Below, in pieces: positions 54,745 through 63,771 of a stretch of 64,000 nt of DNA. Under the pieces are notes generated by a model, which was not told where the DNA came from, did not search any database, and saw nothing but the letters and a program-made list of their open reading frames with translations. Positions within the stretch are counted from its first letter, which is position 1. Every line of letters starts with the position of its first letter. A program made the translations under genes and the position numbers. The stretch is from NCBI RefSeq assembly GCF_022539505.1, contig NC_061510.1:231519322-231583321 (forward strand), given 5' to 3'. Origin of the DNA: Lolium rigidum. Lineage: Eukaryota; Streptophyta; Magnoliopsida; Poales; Poaceae.

Positions 54745-56567
54745 GCTCGATAGTGGGTTCATGCCTCCATTGAATCTGGGACAGTGACAGAAAGTTCTAA
54801 GGTTGTGGATGTGCTGTTGCCACTAGGGATAAAACATCAATGCTTTGTCTAAGGATATTTGTGTTGATTACATTACGCACCATACTTAATGCAATTGTCC
54901 GTTGTTTGCAACTTAATACTGGAAGGGGTTCGGATGATAATCTGAAGGTGGACCTTTTAGGCATAGATGCATGCTGGATAGCGGTCTATGTACTTTGTCG
55001 TAATGCTCTGATTAAATCTCATAGTAGTCATCGTGATATGTATGTGCATTGTTATGCCCTCTCTATTTGTCAATTGCCAACTGTAATTTGTTCACCCAAC
55101 ATGCCATTTATCTTATGGGAGAGACACCACTAGTGAATTGTGGACCCCGGTCCATTCTTTTACATCTGAAATACAATCTACTGCATTCTTCGCAAACAAA
55201 CATCATCTTCCACACTATACATTTAATCCTTTGTTTACAGCAAGCTGGTGAGATTGACAACCTCACTGTTACGTTGGGGCAAAGTACTTTGATTGTGTTG
55301 TGCAGGTTCCACGTTGGCGCCGGAATCCCTGGTGTTGCGCCGCACTACACTCCGTCACCAACAACCTTCACGTGTTCCTTGACTCCCTACTGGTTCGATA
55401 ACCTTGGTTTCTTACTGAGGGAAAACTTGCTGCTGTACGCATCACACCTTTCTCTTGGGGTTCCCAACGGACGTGTGTCTTGCACGCCATCAAGCAACTT
55501 TTTCTGGCGTCGTTGCCGGGGATCTGAAGAAAAGTTACACCACAAAGATTTCTAACTCCCACGTCAACTGCACGCCAGCAGCGGCGCAGGCGGCGGATCT
55601 AGCGGCGTTCTGCGCCCATGGCCCCGCTGCTGGCGAGGCCGCGGCGGCAGCAGCGTGGCAGGAGCAGCAGGGCGCCACCGTTGCGGCGTCCGACGCCTCG
55701 ACGGGACGAGGAGGCGCGGCGGTGCCGGTACCGGGCGGAGATGGAGTAGCGGTGGGCTGACGAGCGCCGGCGCCGGCGCGTTGAGCGGGATGCGGCTGTC
55801 ACCGAGATCGGCGGGAGTCGATCGAGCGCCGGCAGCCGGCGGCGGCGGAGGAGCGTCGGCGGCGGGAGGCGACGCTGGCGGCGATCTGGGGGAGGCGGGC
55901 GGACCAGTTGGCGGCGGAGGCCGACGTGTTGGCGGCGGCGATGATGGAGGCGCCAACAGATATGGAGGACGATGTGCCAATGGAGGAGGAGGAGGCCGAG
56001 GCGGAGGAGACCGAGGTGGAGGACGACGACGACGACGAGTTCGAGTGGTCCGACGACAACGGGCCGCACCCGGACGAGACGGCCGATCAGCAACGCGCGC
56101 TCGTCGAGTCTTTCGAGTCGTAGAAGAAGCTCCAGGACGACGCCCGTGCCCGCGAAGAGGCGCAAATTCTACGCGCCATCGAGCTCAGCAGGGGAGGGCA
56201 GAGGAGGACGCGCGGCGGGAACGGAGCCGTCGGGGCACCGCCGAACGCAAGGAGAGGAGGCGCGCGCAGGAGGAGCTGCGGCGTAGGGGAGGCGACGATG
56301 GGGCGGGGCCGTCAAACGCACCGTCGGGCGGTCAGTAGTGTAGGTTTAGATGAAATCTAGCCGTTTTCATTCAAACTTTGTAATATATAATCAAAATTGA
56401 ATGAAAACATTTATTTTCGTGCACCAAAATTCATTTGGGGCGGCGTTTGGGTGACGCGGCTGGGGAGCGACGTCCCCCAAAAACGGCACGAACAAAACAC
56501 GTCCCCCAAACGCTCAATCCGGCGCGGTTTGGGGACGCTTTGGGGGACGCGGCTGAAGATGCTCTGA

Positions 56568-56996
56568 GTGTCCTACCAAACGGTCATTAGAGCATCTCAC
56601 CGGATTATCTGGGCTCCGGCCTATTTTAAACTCACGTCGGCGCACCCAATAAGTGACCGGTGGATTTTAAAGCCAAATAAAATAGGCGTTTAAAAGAAAA
56701 AGAAAAAGACCGGAGTAGCTGGCATCTCAACGCTAGCCCCTACGAGAAGGCGTGCCCACTTACCGAATCCACTTGACATTTATTGTGAATGCGCAGTTTA
56801 AGTTGGATCAAAATAGGTGTTTATTGTCAAAAAAAAAAGGCGTTTCAAAGAAAAGAAAAAAGGCGTCTACGGCAACCAGTTTAAGTTGGGTCAAAATAAG
56901 TTTGAGCCATTTGGCGTTCTTCTAATATAACACATTTGGGTGTGTTCTCAAGAAAAAATGCCCTTAGCATTTCGTGTTTGTAGATTGACATTTATT
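56568..56996. other. Spacer between element E and the second duplication copy
   Basis: AT-rich, with A/G runs and a short local duplication of AGTTTAAGTTGG-TCAAAATA (near 56796 and 56878). It includes TTAGAGCATCTCACCGGA at 56588, which resembles a Harbinger-type end, but no partner end was found. Confidence 0.4.
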
Positions 56997-57500
56997 TTTG
57001 TTTTGTATGTTAAAAAGGTTTATTAGTCTGTTTTACTCTATCAAAGCGCCATTAAACGGCAGCTGCATAGCATCCTAAATACAGAACCTCGTGTAGAATT
57101 CCAGTAGTTCCAATTAGAACAGCGGTATATCATTATATAGATCATGATTGTGTGATTCGTATTCTGGGTCATCAGCTCTAATCACGATCTACCATGCTAG
57201 CCAACAAGCCGTGATGACATATTTCAGAAACATGATGGAACCAAAGCTGCAAGATCTAAAATACAATTGCAATTATTACCTTGGATGCAATTATTCCAGC
57301 AAGAAATAAACTGCCGATGATAAAGCTCAAGCAATCATCATCTTGTAGCCTGCTCTGATGATCAGACCATTAGAAGATCTCAACGTACTGAGGATGAGGG
57401 AGGTGAAAAGCACCCCTGGACAAACTAATGCACTAAATAGGTAACAGAGAACTATCTGTCAATCACCAGAGAAAAAACAGAGATATTCCATGCTGTTACA
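56997..57500 (-). repeat. Segmental duplication, copy 2 (uninterrupted)
   Basis: Matches 11346-11639 and 17397-17725 joined together, in the same orientation, showing the sequence as it was before the Helitron-like insertion in copy 1. On the minus strand it holds an exon-like segment (about 57387-57281) with an acceptor CTCAG and a donor AAG-GTAATA. Confidence 0.75.
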
Positions 57501-57606
57501 CCTACAAAAGGAGGGGAGGACAGACAAGGTCACAAGGTGGTTTGGTCAATAGCTCTGAGTAAAATGAGAGAAGAATTGCAACTTTCACTGGGGATGCAGA
57601 ATATAC

Positions 57607-58465
57607 CTGAAGAGGGGTTAAATCCTTGATCGAATGCAGGAAAGAGAGTAGTTTGTGTGAACACGAACAGTTCTCTATCGCCACGGTCCACGGGATCACT
57701 TGTCAGCAGGAACAAACGAAAGCTACGGACACGAATCTTGCTCTGCATTCAAAGAAAGCATAGGCTGATTAACTGAATAGAGGAAAAAAAAACAAATTTC
57801 AAGTATTTATCGACTCCTGACGCCAGCCTGTTATATAGCTGCAGTAGCTCACAATAAGCAAGCGGCAGAATAGGTAGGAACCTACACAACACTGGCTCAT
57901 AAAAACTTGAAGGATTGAGCTATGATTTACCTAAACAGGAACAGGAAATGTAAATAAAAAGAGCTCATGCTTGCCCTAAGTTTTTTGCTGGTTTCAGTCA
58001 ATAATGTAACTAGAACGCATCAGCAGAGAACAAGAAGCGGAACTGAGCTAGAGTTCTCAGATCTAGAGGAAGTACCTGATCATGAAGCAGCGGTTTCTTG
58101 TAGAGTGCTTCAAGGAGAGAGGTACGGCCCTCGGTCAGTTCCTGGACAGGCAGGATCTCACCAAGCAGAGGCCGAACAGGACGTAACTCAAACTTCCACT
58201 ACCTGCATTAACGGAAGCAAAATGGGCATTGCATGAAGAACGAGAAGAAGAAGAAGAAGAAGAAAAGGAGATGGAGAAATCAAGGATTCTTGCGGGTGTG
58301 ACCTTACCAGATCCAGTAGCAGGATATCACGCACTGGAGAAATGGAAAGCCTCCTCTTCTTGCAACAGTGTGATGCGGGGAAGTCGGGAAGAGGCCTTGC
58401 ATTATTGCAGTGTAGAACAGTGAGGTTTTGGAGGGCTTTGCAGTAGTACGGGCCTGATACCTGTC
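57607..58465 (-). CDS. Possible three-exon gene fragment of unknown family
   Basis: On the minus strand three exon-like frames join in phase at GT-AG sites. Exon 1 (about 58460-58308) reads KALQNLTVLHCNNARPLPDF and ends SPVRDILLLDL before GTAAGG. Exon 2 (58198-58076, 41 codons) begins WKFELRPVRPLLGEILPVQE and ends KKPLLHDQ before GTACTT; its acceptor is weakly defined. Exon 3 (57743-57607) follows a good acceptor (TTTGAATGCAG) and begins SKIRVRSFRLFLLTSDPVDR, ending before GTATAT. No start or stop was defined, and I do not recognise the protein. It may be a gene end, a spliced leader of an NLR locus, or chance. Exon 1 lies partly within the tandem duplication at 58404. Confidence 0.3.
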
Positions 58466-58779
58466 AATGCACTATAGGGTAGTTATTACTTATTAATACC
58501 CCTGACAATAGGCTCAAATATAGGTGAGGTGCTGTCTCCAGAGGATGGGCCTGAGCAACTGTATTTACGCCTCTACCATCAAGCACAAATTCAAAGGAAA
58601 TGGCGGAAATGCAAAGCTCTTGGAAATGCAAATCAAAATAAACGAAGGTATTGCATCATTGCAGTGTAAACAGTGAGGTTTTGGAGGGCTTTGCAGTAGT
58701 ACGGGCCTGATACCTGTCAATGCACTATAGCTAGTTATTACTTATTAATACCCCTGACAATAGGCTCAAATATAGGTGA

Positions 58780-59090
58780 GACTAGCCACAATGGGAGTAT
58801 CATAAGTAGTATCATGCATGCCATGTTGGCAAAAATCTGATGTGGCACACCATTTAATGAGGTGAGAGATGAGAGTGGTATCATAATATGATACCGTATC
58901 ATAGCACGTAAAACTAGAAAACTTGATCGCAAACACATCTTGTACACAAATTTGCATTGAGATTCTACAAATCATCAAATATGATGATACTATGATACTA
59001 TCTTATGATACTATGCATTGTGAGGGTAGTATCATAAACTAGTATCATGTGCATGAGACTAGTGTATGATACTTCCCATTGTGACTAGTC
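58780..59090. mobile_element. MITE with 25-bp inverted ends and TGA target duplication
   Basis: Begins GACTAGCCACAATGGGAGTA and ends, read inward, GACTAGTCACAATGGGAAGT. The 3-bp duplication TGA (58777-58779 and 59091-59093) is confirmed by the uninterrupted unit at about 58528. It is 311 bp, AT-rich, with multiple GTATCAT words and no coding capacity. A 3-bp duplication fits PIF/Harbinger-derived MITEs, although that group usually targets TTA or TAA. Confidence 0.9.
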
Positions 59091-59147
59091 TGAGGTGCTA
59101 TCTCCAGAGGGCAGGCCTGAGCAACGGTATTTACGCCTCTACCATCA

Positions 59148-59480
59148 GGCGATTTACACAGAAATAACCCTTTGTTGCAACTATAGCACAGACTGATCCT
59201 CCGGGCAAACTATTTCACCCATCTAACCCTTTTGTGTGGCGCCCCTCCCATGGGCGCCACACATGCCAGTGTGGCGCCCGTCCTGCCGGCGCCACTCACC
59301 CAGCCGACGTGGCGCCCTCGACGCTGAGCTGGTGCGCCGATCCGACGTGGCAGCATGTGTGGCGCCGCTCCCATCGGCGCCACACATGCACTTGTAATTG
59401 CCCAAACATACTGTAAGACAAATCGCCTAGGACTTAGCCGTTTTGGCGAGGCTCTATGTGTGGCGCCGATGCCACGGGCG
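59148..59480 (+). repeat. Left long terminal inverted repeat of the Mutator-type element
   Basis: Inverted partner of 60960-61305, sharing TCCGGGCAAACTATTTCACC, the block CGACGCTGAGCTGGTGCGCC, and ACTGTAAGACAAATCGCCT. It contains four GTGTGGCGCC/GGCGCCAC-type palindromes (about 59234, 59270, 59356 and 59458). Confidence 0.85.
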
Positions 59481-59519
59481 CCACACATCCACTTAAGTGT
59501 GGCGCCCGCGCCCGCCTCC

Positions 59520-60173
59520 AGCCCGACCCTCTTCTTCTTTCTTTCTCTCCTCTCTTTCTCTCCTCCAACTGCCGCCGCCGGCCGCCTCTCCTCCGTCCCC
59601 ACCAAATCCTCCACGGATTGGACAGATCTGGCCGGCCAGATCCATCCCCATACAATTATCAAGGTATTCCCCTTCGTTGCCCTTCGATTCATCCAACATT
59701 TTCTCCGATTTAATTCGATTTAGACATGGAACCTAGATTGGAAATGTTGGTTGTTGAATCTATATTGATGTGTATGTGTTGAAATTGATAGCCTCATTGT
59801 ATGCATGTGTTTGAACCATAGACTTGTTGGAACCATGGATGTTAAATTTTACATGTATGTATGTATTAAAGTATGTATGTGTTGAAACCCTAGATTTGTG
59901 GAAACCCTAGACATCAAATTTCATGAATGTGTATGTGTAGGAAACATATATATGTATGTATCCATATTTGTGTTACATATGACCATTATTTGTGATGGAA
60001 TAACTCATATTTGTGATTGAATAACTCATATTAGGTGTTTTATCCCTAGATAAGTATGTATATGTATGTATATGATGTATGTGTGATGGCTTATTTGGAT
60101 ATATTCTCATGTATGTGTTGCTCATATTTGTTAGAAATGGCTCATAATATGGTGTATTTGTGTAAACATGTAG
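59520..60173 (+). promoter_or_regulatory. Leader exon and intron of the PMD gene
   Basis: A CT-rich leader (59528-59566) is followed by a probable donor (CAAG, GTATTC at about 59661) and an AT-rich intron full of GTATG words that ends at TGTAG (60173). Splicing would place the coding exon's ATG directly after the acceptor. Whether the leader exon is coding is unclear. Confidence 0.45.
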
Positions 60174-60768
60174 GATGGTGTGGCTCCTAGATCAAGAGTA
60201 TGACAGAGATCACCGAGCTTTTCATATGACGGAGAGGACAACGGATCTTCACCCTTTGAAGATTCGTTACCATGGCACACTGGATATACCGTATGACGAG
60301 AGGTATACGGAGCACATCGAGCCTACCGGTTTTCTCCCGTTCATATCGCTTGTAAGCCGTGGGGGGCCGAACATGAACGCCGCAGCACTCACCTTCCACT
60401 TGAGAGCCGGCGAGATGACCCCTACTCTCCAGGATGTTTCCATGATCCTTGGACTTCCTATTCAGGGCGAGCCACTGTGTATGAACACAGCTTCTGATGG
60501 GTGGCGCCAGCAGATGGAGGCGCTTATTGGCATGGCTCCTCCGGCGCCAGCAAATCCAAAGGAGAGAGTTCCCGCTGGTGCATCTTTCTCTTGGATCAGG
60601 CTTAACTTTAGACAATGCCCTGAAGGGGCCAACGAGGACACCATCAGAACGTACACCCGCGTGTACTTATGGTAAATGATTTCGAGGACTCTCTTTCCTG
60701 ACAGTGGGGGGAAGCTGGCACATTGGTGTTGGATGAAGGCGCTTACGGTGTTGGAGCACCGGTGGAGT
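60174..60768 (+). pseudogene. Plant mobile domain (PMD) protein, truncated by a stop
   Basis: ATG at 60175 starts MVWLLDQEYDRDHRAFHMTE. The product carries the PMD signature (aminotransferase-like, plant mobile domain; the MAIN/MAIL family, often annotated as phosphatase 7 long form homolog): TGFLPFISLVSRG, then LTFHLRAGEMTPTLQDVSMI and LGLPIQGEP at about residues 52-106. The frame hits TAA at 60673-60675 after TYTRVYLW, at codon 167. The same frame stays open beyond it with MISRTLFPDSGGKLAHWCWM and ends at TGA at about 60766-60768, where the inverted-end sequence begins. Typical PMD proteins are several hundred residues longer, so this copy is truncated both by the stop and by the element end. 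Family MAIN proteins act in the nucleus in genome maintenance and silencing. Confidence 0.82.
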
Positions 60769-60959
60769 TGATATATGTTGGCATGTGTGGTGCCCTTCCC
60801 ACTGGCGCCACACTGCACTGTGTGCCGCCCGTGGCATTGGCGCCACACATGCCAACATATATCAACTTTTGGGTCGAAAACATCCAGGGGCTCCGGACGC
60901 TTAGTCCTTAGCCGTTTTGGCGAGCCTCTTTGTGTGGCGCCCGTGGCATCGGCGCCACA

Positions 60960-61305
60960 CTGTGAGGTGTGGCGCCCGTGGCGTCGCCGCCACACAAACA
61001 GGGTCGCAAAACGGCTAAGTCCCAGGCGATTTGTCTTACAGTATGTTTTGGGCAATTATAAGTGCATGTGTGGCGCCGATGGGAGGGGCGCCACACATCC
61101 TGCCACGTCGGATCGGCGCACCAGCTCAGCGTCGAGGGCGCCACGTCGGCTGGGAGAGTGGCGCCGGCAGGATGGGCGCCACACTGGCATGTGTGGCGCC
61201 CATGGGAGGGGCGCCACACAAAAGTGTTAGATGGGTGAAATAGTTTGCCCGGAGGGTCAGTTTGTGCTTTTCTTTCACTTTTGGGTTATTTTTGTGTAAA
61301 TCGCC
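60960..61305 (-). repeat. Right long terminal inverted repeat of the Mutator-type element
   Basis: Inverted partner of 59148-59480. It contains palindromes at about 60966, 61070, 61164 and 61192; more occur just inside the element at about 60785, 60829 and 60932. Confidence 0.85.
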
Positions 61306-61400
61306 CTACCATCAAGCACAAATTCAAAGGAAATGGAAGAAATGCAAAGCTCTTGGAAATGCAAATCAAAATAAACGAAGGTATTGCATCATTGCAGTGT

Positions 61401-61506
61401 ACAGGTAGAAACTTGCCTAGCTTCTTACGTTGTTGCTGGCTTGGAAGTATGACGTGCTTATTACTTTGCCTTCTTACTCAATATTATCACTGCTTACTAA
61501 TGGATG
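61401..61506. other. Spacer between the tandem duplication and element F
   Basis: About 100 bp of AT-rich sequence with no feature. Confidence 0.4.
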
Positions 61507-61509
61507 TTA

Positions 61510-63768
61510 GGGCATCTCCAACCGGGCGACCCAAACGGACGCGCTGGGCCGTCCGTTTTGGGCCGTTTGCGTACCCGAGCGGACGCGCGGACGGTGCCCC
61601 GCGTCCGCGCGTCCGTTTGGGTCGCGCGCTGCGCCCAACGCGCCGGATTTGGGTCGCGGCGCCCCATGGTATGTTTTTCTTGTAAATTCACTAGAAAAAC
61701 GCAAAATAAATTATAGAAAAAATATATAAAATAGTTGAAATGCTCTAAATGTATTACACATTACATAGTCCATGTAATCAAGGATAAAGTATTATTCAAA
61801 TAAAATGAAGAAACGATACAAAATGCTCTAGGCTTAAGGATCTCCTTCATCATTGTTGTTTGCAGCATTGTTGCCTACATGCTGCCACATGTGCTCGACC
61901 AAATCAGCCTGAAGCTGGTTGTGTACAGCTAGATCTCGAATTTCATGGTGCGCATGAAGAATGTCCTGGAATGATGCCGGAGCACGTTGAGGAGTAACCA
62001 ACTCTCCTTGGCCGTCCCAGTCATTATCAAAGAGTGAATCATCCCGCTCTACCTCAACAATCATGTTATGCATGATTACACAAGCGGTCATCACCTCCCA
62101 CAGAGTTTGCACATCCCAGGCTCTGGCAGGGTGTCTTACGATAGCCCAACGAGCTTGGAGGATGCCAAACGCCCGCTCGACATCTTTCCGGGCTGCCTCC
62201 TGCTCTTTGGCAAACCTTGCCTCCTGCTCTGAGCTGGGGTTTCGGATTGTCTTCACGAGTGTAGCCCAAGGTGGATAGATACCATCGGCAAGGTAGTACC
62301 CCTTGGTGTAGTGGTGGCCATTGATCTCAAAATCCACATCACGGGACTGACCGTACGCTAGCCTATCAAACACCGGAGAGCGCTGCAGCACTATTGATGT
62401 CATTGTGCGAGCCGGCCATTCCGAAGAATGAGTGCCAAATCCATGTGTCATGGGAAGCAACAGCTTCAAGAATGACTGTGCACCCCTCGGAATGGCCGCT
62501 GTATGACCCCCGCCAACCAAAGGGGCAGTTCTTCCACTCCCAATGCATGCGGTCTATGCTGCCAAGCATCCCGAGAAACCCCTGGAAGCGTTGATCGACA
62601 ACGGACGAGCCGTGTCCTCTGCATTTGGTTGCCGGAGGTACTCGTTCTCCGAACGAACCGATCACCGCTCCGCAGAACCCGTACATCGATTCCAGGCCGG
62701 TTGACTCACTCATGCGCGTGTACTCATCTACGAAATCACCGGCAACGCCATATGCGAGCATCCTAATCGCTGCCGTGCATTTCTGGTACGAAGAGAGGCC
62801 TACCTTGCCAAGTGCATCCACTTTCGCACAGAAGTAGTCCTCGTAGATCTTGACGCCATCCATTATCCGGCGGAACAGCGGCCTGTTCATCCGAAAACGA
62901 CGGCGAAACAAGTGCGGCACGAACAATGGATTGGGTTGGAAGTAGTCGTTGTAGAGCTGGTCGTGGCCGCGTTCTCTTTTGCGGTCCAAGGCGGCCGCGC
63001 GCCCGGCAAGGACCCCGGAACACGGGGATCCGCGAGACAATGTGCTCGTGGATGAGCACCGCGAGCATCCGTGGAAAATTCGTCGTCGGACTCCTCTTCC
63101 GACGACGTGTCGATGAAGTTCTTGAAGTAGTACTCGTCGTCGCTGTCCACCATGATCCGAAAAGGGACACATATTAGTTCGAGCTTTTGAACGAACACCT
63201 CGCGAGCGGAGGCGATCCAAATGCTTCTCTAGGGACCTGCAGCCATGGCCGTCTCAGCCGACTTGCGGTCCGGAAACACGGTGCGGGAGGGCTCACCTCC
63301 GGCGGAAACGGCGCAGCTGCGAACGGCGGGAGGTGTCGCGACGGTGAGAGGACAACAACGCCGGCGCCGGCGTCCTCCGACTCCGCTACGACGCGGCGAA
63401 AGCAGCGCGGGACCTCGACCTATGCTTCCGCCCGCTTGCCGGCGTCTCGACGACGATGGCCGGCGTCGACGCGCTCCGAAATCGCCGGTCCGTGGGTGGC
63501 GGCGGAGCGGGTGGGGAGATGTGTGCGACGGCCTTGTGTTTTGGGTGGCGGACGGGCGGGCCGGGGCGGACAAGGGGAGGACGCGAGCGACCAGCCTTTC
63601 GCGTCCGCGGCCACGCAAACCCGGCCAAGATTTGGGCCGGGTTTGGGTCGTCCCGGACGCCGCGGCCATCCGTTTTAGGGATGGGTCCGCGCGCTGGGCC
63701 GCGTTTTTGTCCGTTTCAACCCATCCAGACGCGCGGGCGCGGGATGGGTCGCCCGGTTGGAGATGCCC
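61510..63768 (-). mobile_element. PIF/Harbinger-type element F with DDE transposase
   Basis: Ends GGGCATCTCCAACCGGGCGA on both sides (right one read inward), flanked by TTA (61507-61509 and 63769-63771). It carries a Harbinger transposase gene on the minus strand and is the only element in the window that does. The transposase is frameshifted, so the copy is probably immobile unless helped. Confidence 0.92.
61834..63153 (-). pseudogene. Harbinger DDE transposase, frameshifted
   Basis: Start ATG at 63153 (MVDSDDEYYFKNFIDTSSEE), end TAA at 61836-61834; intact length would be near 440 residues. It belongs to the HARBI1-like DDE_Tnp_4 family that cuts and pastes PIF/Harbinger DNA. All three catalytic acids are visible: Asp in GSIDRMHWEW (codon 62554-62552), Asp in YYLADGIYPPW (62286-62284), and Glu in KDVERAFGIL (62178-62176). 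The central part (HDQLYNDYFQPNPLFVPHLF onward) is well preserved. Frame changes occur at least twice between about 63075 and 62990, and once near 62391 (an extra base after GSHNDIN). A SANT-type ORF1 is missing from this element but is present in A and D. Confidence 0.88.
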
Positions 63769-63771
63769 TTA

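Larger units (their letters stand above)
46725..55567 (+). mobile_element. LTR of the TGATACG family plus leader, split by Gypsy insertion
   Basis: The LTR starts TGATACGTCTCAAACGTATC at 46725, is interrupted at 47568, resumes at 54750 and ends at 55492 (CGCCATCA). About 75 bp of leader follows (CTGGCGTCGTTGCCGGGGAT) before element E sequence resumes. It is a diverged relative of the LTRs at 25015 and 30089. The second LTR and most of the internal region are missing, so it is a truncated copy rather than a clean solo LTR. Confidence 0.75.
46546..56337 (+). pseudogene. Accessory ORF of element E, split by the LTR insertion
   Basis: ATG at 46546 starts MANRPGAGHFPPPPSPPLAV, followed by an Arg/Gln-rich coiled coil (RQQREAAD) that ends at the LTR insertion (46725). 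Beyond it the reading resumes at about 55570 with Ala-rich sequence, a coiled coil and an acidic block (DDDDDEFEWSDD) around 56025-56060. A TAG follows ALVESFES (about 56121-56123), and a frameshift precedes the final part, which ends DDGAGPSNAPSGGQ at 56337. The insertion, the stop and the shift make it non-functional. The acidic EFEWSDD block and GGQ end suggest a family shared with element B. Confidence 0.55.
45997..56564 (+). mobile_element. PIF/Harbinger-type element E, host of a double nest
   Basis: Left end GAGCATCTCCAGCCGCGTTC, right end read inward GAGCATCTTCAGCCGCGTCC, with TGA flanking (45994-45996 and 56565-56567). Subterminal sequences at both ends match element A (for example CGCTCAATCCGGCGCGGTTT near 56513 and 24758). 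The element itself is about 1.7 kb; the rest is an LTR-type insertion (46725 to about 55567) that was itself hit by a Gypsy-type element (47569-54744). Confidence 0.85.
59148..61305 (+). mobile_element. Mutator-type element carrying a plant mobile domain gene
   Basis: Ends are GGCGATTTACACAGAAATAA on the left and GGCGATTTACACAAAAATAA read inward from the right. A perfect 9-bp target duplication CTACCATCA (59139-59147 and 61306-61314), the hallmark of the Mutator superfamily, is confirmed by the empty site at 58573. The inverted ends are long: similarity continues for about 310-340 bp. They are studded with GTGTGGCGCC...GGCGCCACAC palindromes. The body encodes a PMD protein and no MURA-type transposase. 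PMD genes are known passengers and possibly helpers of plant transposons. Confidence 0.92.
58404..61400. repeat. Tandem duplication (unit 254 bp), second unit hit twice
   Basis: Unit 1 is 58404-58657. Unit 2 starts at 58658 and ends at 61390, and contains a MITE (58780-59090) and a Mutator-type element (59148-61305). Removing both insertions and their duplications leaves about 252 bp, matching unit 1. A third, partial start (ATTGCAGTGTA) follows at 61391. Unit 1 is the empty site for both insertions: AGGTGAGGTGC for the MITE and CTACCATCAAGC at 58573 for the other. Confidence 0.93.
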
